This document shows positions 13,718-15,040 of a DNA stretch of 15,040 bases, piece after piece. A program made the translations under genes and the position numbers. The DNA is from an uncultured Bacillaceae bacterium. Lineage in GTDB: Bacteria > Bacillota > Bacilli > Caldalkalibacillales > Caldalkalibacillaceae. The notes under the pieces were generated by a model. That model made no database searches, was not told where the DNA came from, and worked only from the letters and a program-made list of their open reading frames with translations. Positions within the stretch are counted from its first letter, which is position 1. Every line of letters starts with the position of its first letter. The DNA is taken from assembly GCA_937967685.1 (NCBI GenBank), contig CALBTX010000094.1, positions 1 through 15,040 on the forward strand, written 5' to 3'.

Positions 13718-14170
13718 ATGGCGATTGTCAAATCGAGACGAGGCGCATTCCAAGTTGTTCAATTCAGTATGATCGGCGTTTTAAATGCGTTGGTCGATAT
13801 CGGCAGTCTAAATCTGTTGCTGCTGATTTGGCCGACCGGCGATCATGAGGTATTGCTGCTCTTTAATTCTATCGCCTACACACTGGCCATTATTAACAGT
13901 TATATTTGGAATTCGCGTCTCACTTTTCGCAAGCATGCTGTCAACAATTGGCGAGAAAAAACGCACTTTTTTGTTCAAGCCGGCATCAGCCTGTTGATTA
14001 GCAATGCCGTCTTTCTGATATCGATTGACATACTGTCTTTGCTGTCGTTTCCGCTCTGGATGATTCACAATATGGCCAAAGGGTTGGCGATGTTTCTGTC
14101 ATCCACGGCCAGTTTTTTCTTTATGAAATTCTTTGTCTTCCGCAGACTGAAACGATTTGAACGCTATTGA
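13718..14170 (+). CDS. GtrA-like four-span membrane protein
   Basis: Small membrane protein of the GtrA family, members of which are thought to move polyprenyl-linked or similar glycolipid intermediates across the membrane. The 150-residue protein has four hydrophobic segments (about 12-34, 43-62, 85-107 and 115-140), the family's N-terminal FSMIGVLNALVDIG, the central NSYIWNSRLTFRK and a final KFFVFRR. The start is uncertain: ATG 13718 has AAAGGA 11 bases before, while ATG 13694, which would overlap sqdX by eight bases and give 158 residues, has only a weak site. Either way it is tightly coupled to sqdX. Function in sulfolipid export or in another glycan is open. The membrane span positions are estimates from the sequence. 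Confidence 0.85.
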   Translation: MAIVKSRRGAFQVVQFSMIGVLNALVDIGSLNLLLLIWPTGDHEVLLLFNSIAYTLAIINSYIWNSRLTFRKHAVNNWREKTHFFVQAGISLLISNAVFLISIDILSLLSFPLWMIHNMAKGLAMFLSSTASFFFMKFFVFRRLKRFERY

Positions 14171-14182
14171 GCATGGTCAAAT

Positions 14183-14218
14183 AGCTTATGTTAAGATATA
14201 AGCTTATGTTAAGATATA
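14183..14218 (+). repeat. perfect 18-bp tandem duplication upstream of the esterase-like gene
   Basis: AGCTTATGTTAAGATATA (14183-14200) is repeated exactly at 14201-14218, just after the GtrA-like gene. Each copy contains TGTTAAGAT, which resembles an extended -10 box. No fitting -35 box is seen. Confidence 0.9.
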
Positions 14219-14257
14219 GCCGATAGACGAAAAAAACAGTTAGAAGAGGATGCCGTG

Positions 14258-14824
14258 ATGAAGAACTTAGTTGTGATTACAGTTATTTGTCTGGCGCTCA
14301 TTGTAGGTGGCATCGTCCTCACCGTGATCGGTATTTTGAACACAACCCAGCTGGAGGTGACCGAAGACTTTCAGTCGCAAATTTTACCGTTTAACCCTGA
14401 TTTGTCCGTTTATTTGCCCCCGACTTATGACCTGAAATTTTATGCTGCTTATCCCGTTCTATATATTCACGGTGGACAAGCATTAATGGCTGACTGGGAT
14501 GAGGACAATGGGGAAGGAACATTGAAAGATACCTTGGATCGATTAATCAAAAATGATCAACTGGAAGAGGTTGTTGTCGTCACGGTTTACGACGAAGCAC
14601 ATCCTGTGTCTGAGCTGGCTGCTCCTTTAAGAGAGGGTGGAACAAGTCAGGAGGACGAAGCATACATCCGGTTCGTTGATCAAGAGTTGGAGCCCTACAT
14701 TGAAGAAGAGTACCGCGTTTTGGATCAGGGGGAACATCTCGTTTTTGAGGAACCTGAGCAACAAATCCGTTTGGAAGAACAATTGAAACGATTGGTATTG
14801 GAGCATGAGGTAAAAAATAGATAA
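14258..14824 (+). CDS. membrane-anchored esterase-like protein lacking the catalytic serine region
   Basis: A 188-residue protein with an N-terminal hydrophobic segment (about 4-28), probably an uncleaved anchor, then a part resembling the start of PF00756-type esterases (esterase D, enterochelin esterase): VYLPPTYD (51-58), YPVLYIHGGQ (65-74), a central VVVVTV strand (105-110), and AYIRFVDQELEPYIEEEYRV (135-154). In complete enzymes a GxSxGG nucleophile motif follows directly. Here the protein continues only as a charged Glu-rich tail and stops. No other frame carries the missing part, so this is not a simple frameshift. It may be a decayed gene or a non-catalytic relative. ATG 14258 is chosen over GTG 14255, with AGAGGA seven bases before. 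It closes the sulfolipid cluster, but a link to sulfolipid is not established. Confidence 0.72.
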   Translation: MKNLVVITVICLALIVGGIVLTVIGILNTTQLEVTEDFQSQILPFNPDLSVYLPPTYDLKFYAAYPVLYIHGGQALMADWDEDNGEGTLKDTLDRLIKNDQLEEVVVVTVYDEAHPVSELAAPLREGGTSQEDEAYIRFVDQELEPYIEEEYRVLDQGEHLVFEEPEQQIRLEEQLKRLVLEHEVKNR

Positions 14825-14870
14825 TAGAGATAAATCATGTAAGCACATGGTTTGGCCTGATTTTGCGGAA

Positions 14871-14906
14871 GCGTGCTGACCTTTATAGGTTGAGCATGCG
14901 TTTTTT
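14871..14906 (+). terminator. intrinsic terminator of the sqdB-sqdX cluster
   Basis: GCGTGCTGACCT (14871-14882) pairs with AGGTTGAGCATGC (14887-14899), with one bulged G and two G-U pairs, around a TTAT loop. A G and six T residues (14901-14906) follow. It lies 47 bases after the esterase-like stop. Confidence 0.85.
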
Positions 14907-14924
14907 AACATCTGTCCGGAATTC

Positions 14925-14959
14925 ATCTCCCACTGCCAAACGGAATGAGAGCGGGAGAT
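14925..14959. other. small inverted repeat near the right edge
   Basis: ATCTCCC (14925-14931) and GGGAGAT (14953-14959) can pair around a 21-base loop. No T run follows on either strand. The remaining sequence to 15040 has no recognisable gene; it may be the leader of a gene outside the window. Confidence 0.25.
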
Positions 14960-15040
14960 AAATGACTGATTTTGTTCTATGATGATTTTCGTTGCATATA
15001 AAATAATAAACCAATGTCTGCGGGTGTTAAGCAGTCATGA

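Overview
The window looks like a chromosomal segment of a member of the Bacillaceae (Firmicutes). Genes have strong AGGAGG-type ribosome binding sites, intrinsic terminators are clear, an alaR-alaT pair is arranged as in Bacillus, and there is a YppF-type small protein. Base composition is moderate. No insertion sequence, phage gene, CRISPR array, tRNA or rRNA is visible. The exact genus cannot be read from the sequence. The sulfolipid genes would suit a thermophilic, acidophilic or phosphate-limited bacillus, but that is inference.

Layout, left to right. (1) Positions 2-688 hold the C-terminal catalytic part of a 2-oxo acid dehydrogenase E2 subunit, cut by the window edge. A gene-free stretch follows, with a good sigma-A-like promoter (712-740) and a perfect hairpin terminator (848-884) that could together make a small RNA. 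(2) Positions 1054-6025 hold an antimicrobial-peptide-detoxification-type module: an unlisted 33-residue single-span membrane microprotein, a BceA-type ATPase, a BceB-type permease, an OmpR-type response regulator and a sensor kinase. An array of TTAAG repeats spaced about one helical turn apart lies just upstream and resembles a response-regulator binding region. The kinase has an extracellular domain of about 125 residues, unlike the short intramembrane-sensing kinases usually paired with such transporters. (3) On the minus strand (6128-7806) are alaR and alaT, regulator and enzyme of alanine transamination, overlapping by ATGA. (4) An amidase-signature hydrolase (8253-9563) and the minus-strand yppF (9618-9809) converge on a shared bidirectional terminator. 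(5) A second class I aminotransferase, LL-diaminopimelate aminotransferase-like, lies at 10001-11179. (6) Positions 11304-14824 hold a sulfolipid (SQDG) cluster: sqdB (UDP-sulfoquinovose synthase), sqdX (sulfoquinovosyltransferase), a GtrA-like four-span membrane protein that overlaps or abuts sqdX, and a membrane-anchored esterase-like protein lacking the catalytic serine region. A hairpin terminator (14871-14906) closes the group.

How the genes work together. The ABC/two-component module probably senses and removes an envelope-active peptide, with the phased repeats giving feedback control of the transporter and the microprotein as a candidate accessory subunit. SqdB and SqdX would act in sequence (UDP-glucose plus sulfite to UDP-sulfoquinovose, then transfer to diacylglycerol) to place an anionic, phosphorus-free lipid in the membrane. 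The GtrA-like and esterase-like proteins are unexplained partners. Short tandem duplications of 17-20 bp recur at three gene boundaries (6011, 11199 and 14183) and two of them sit in likely control regions.
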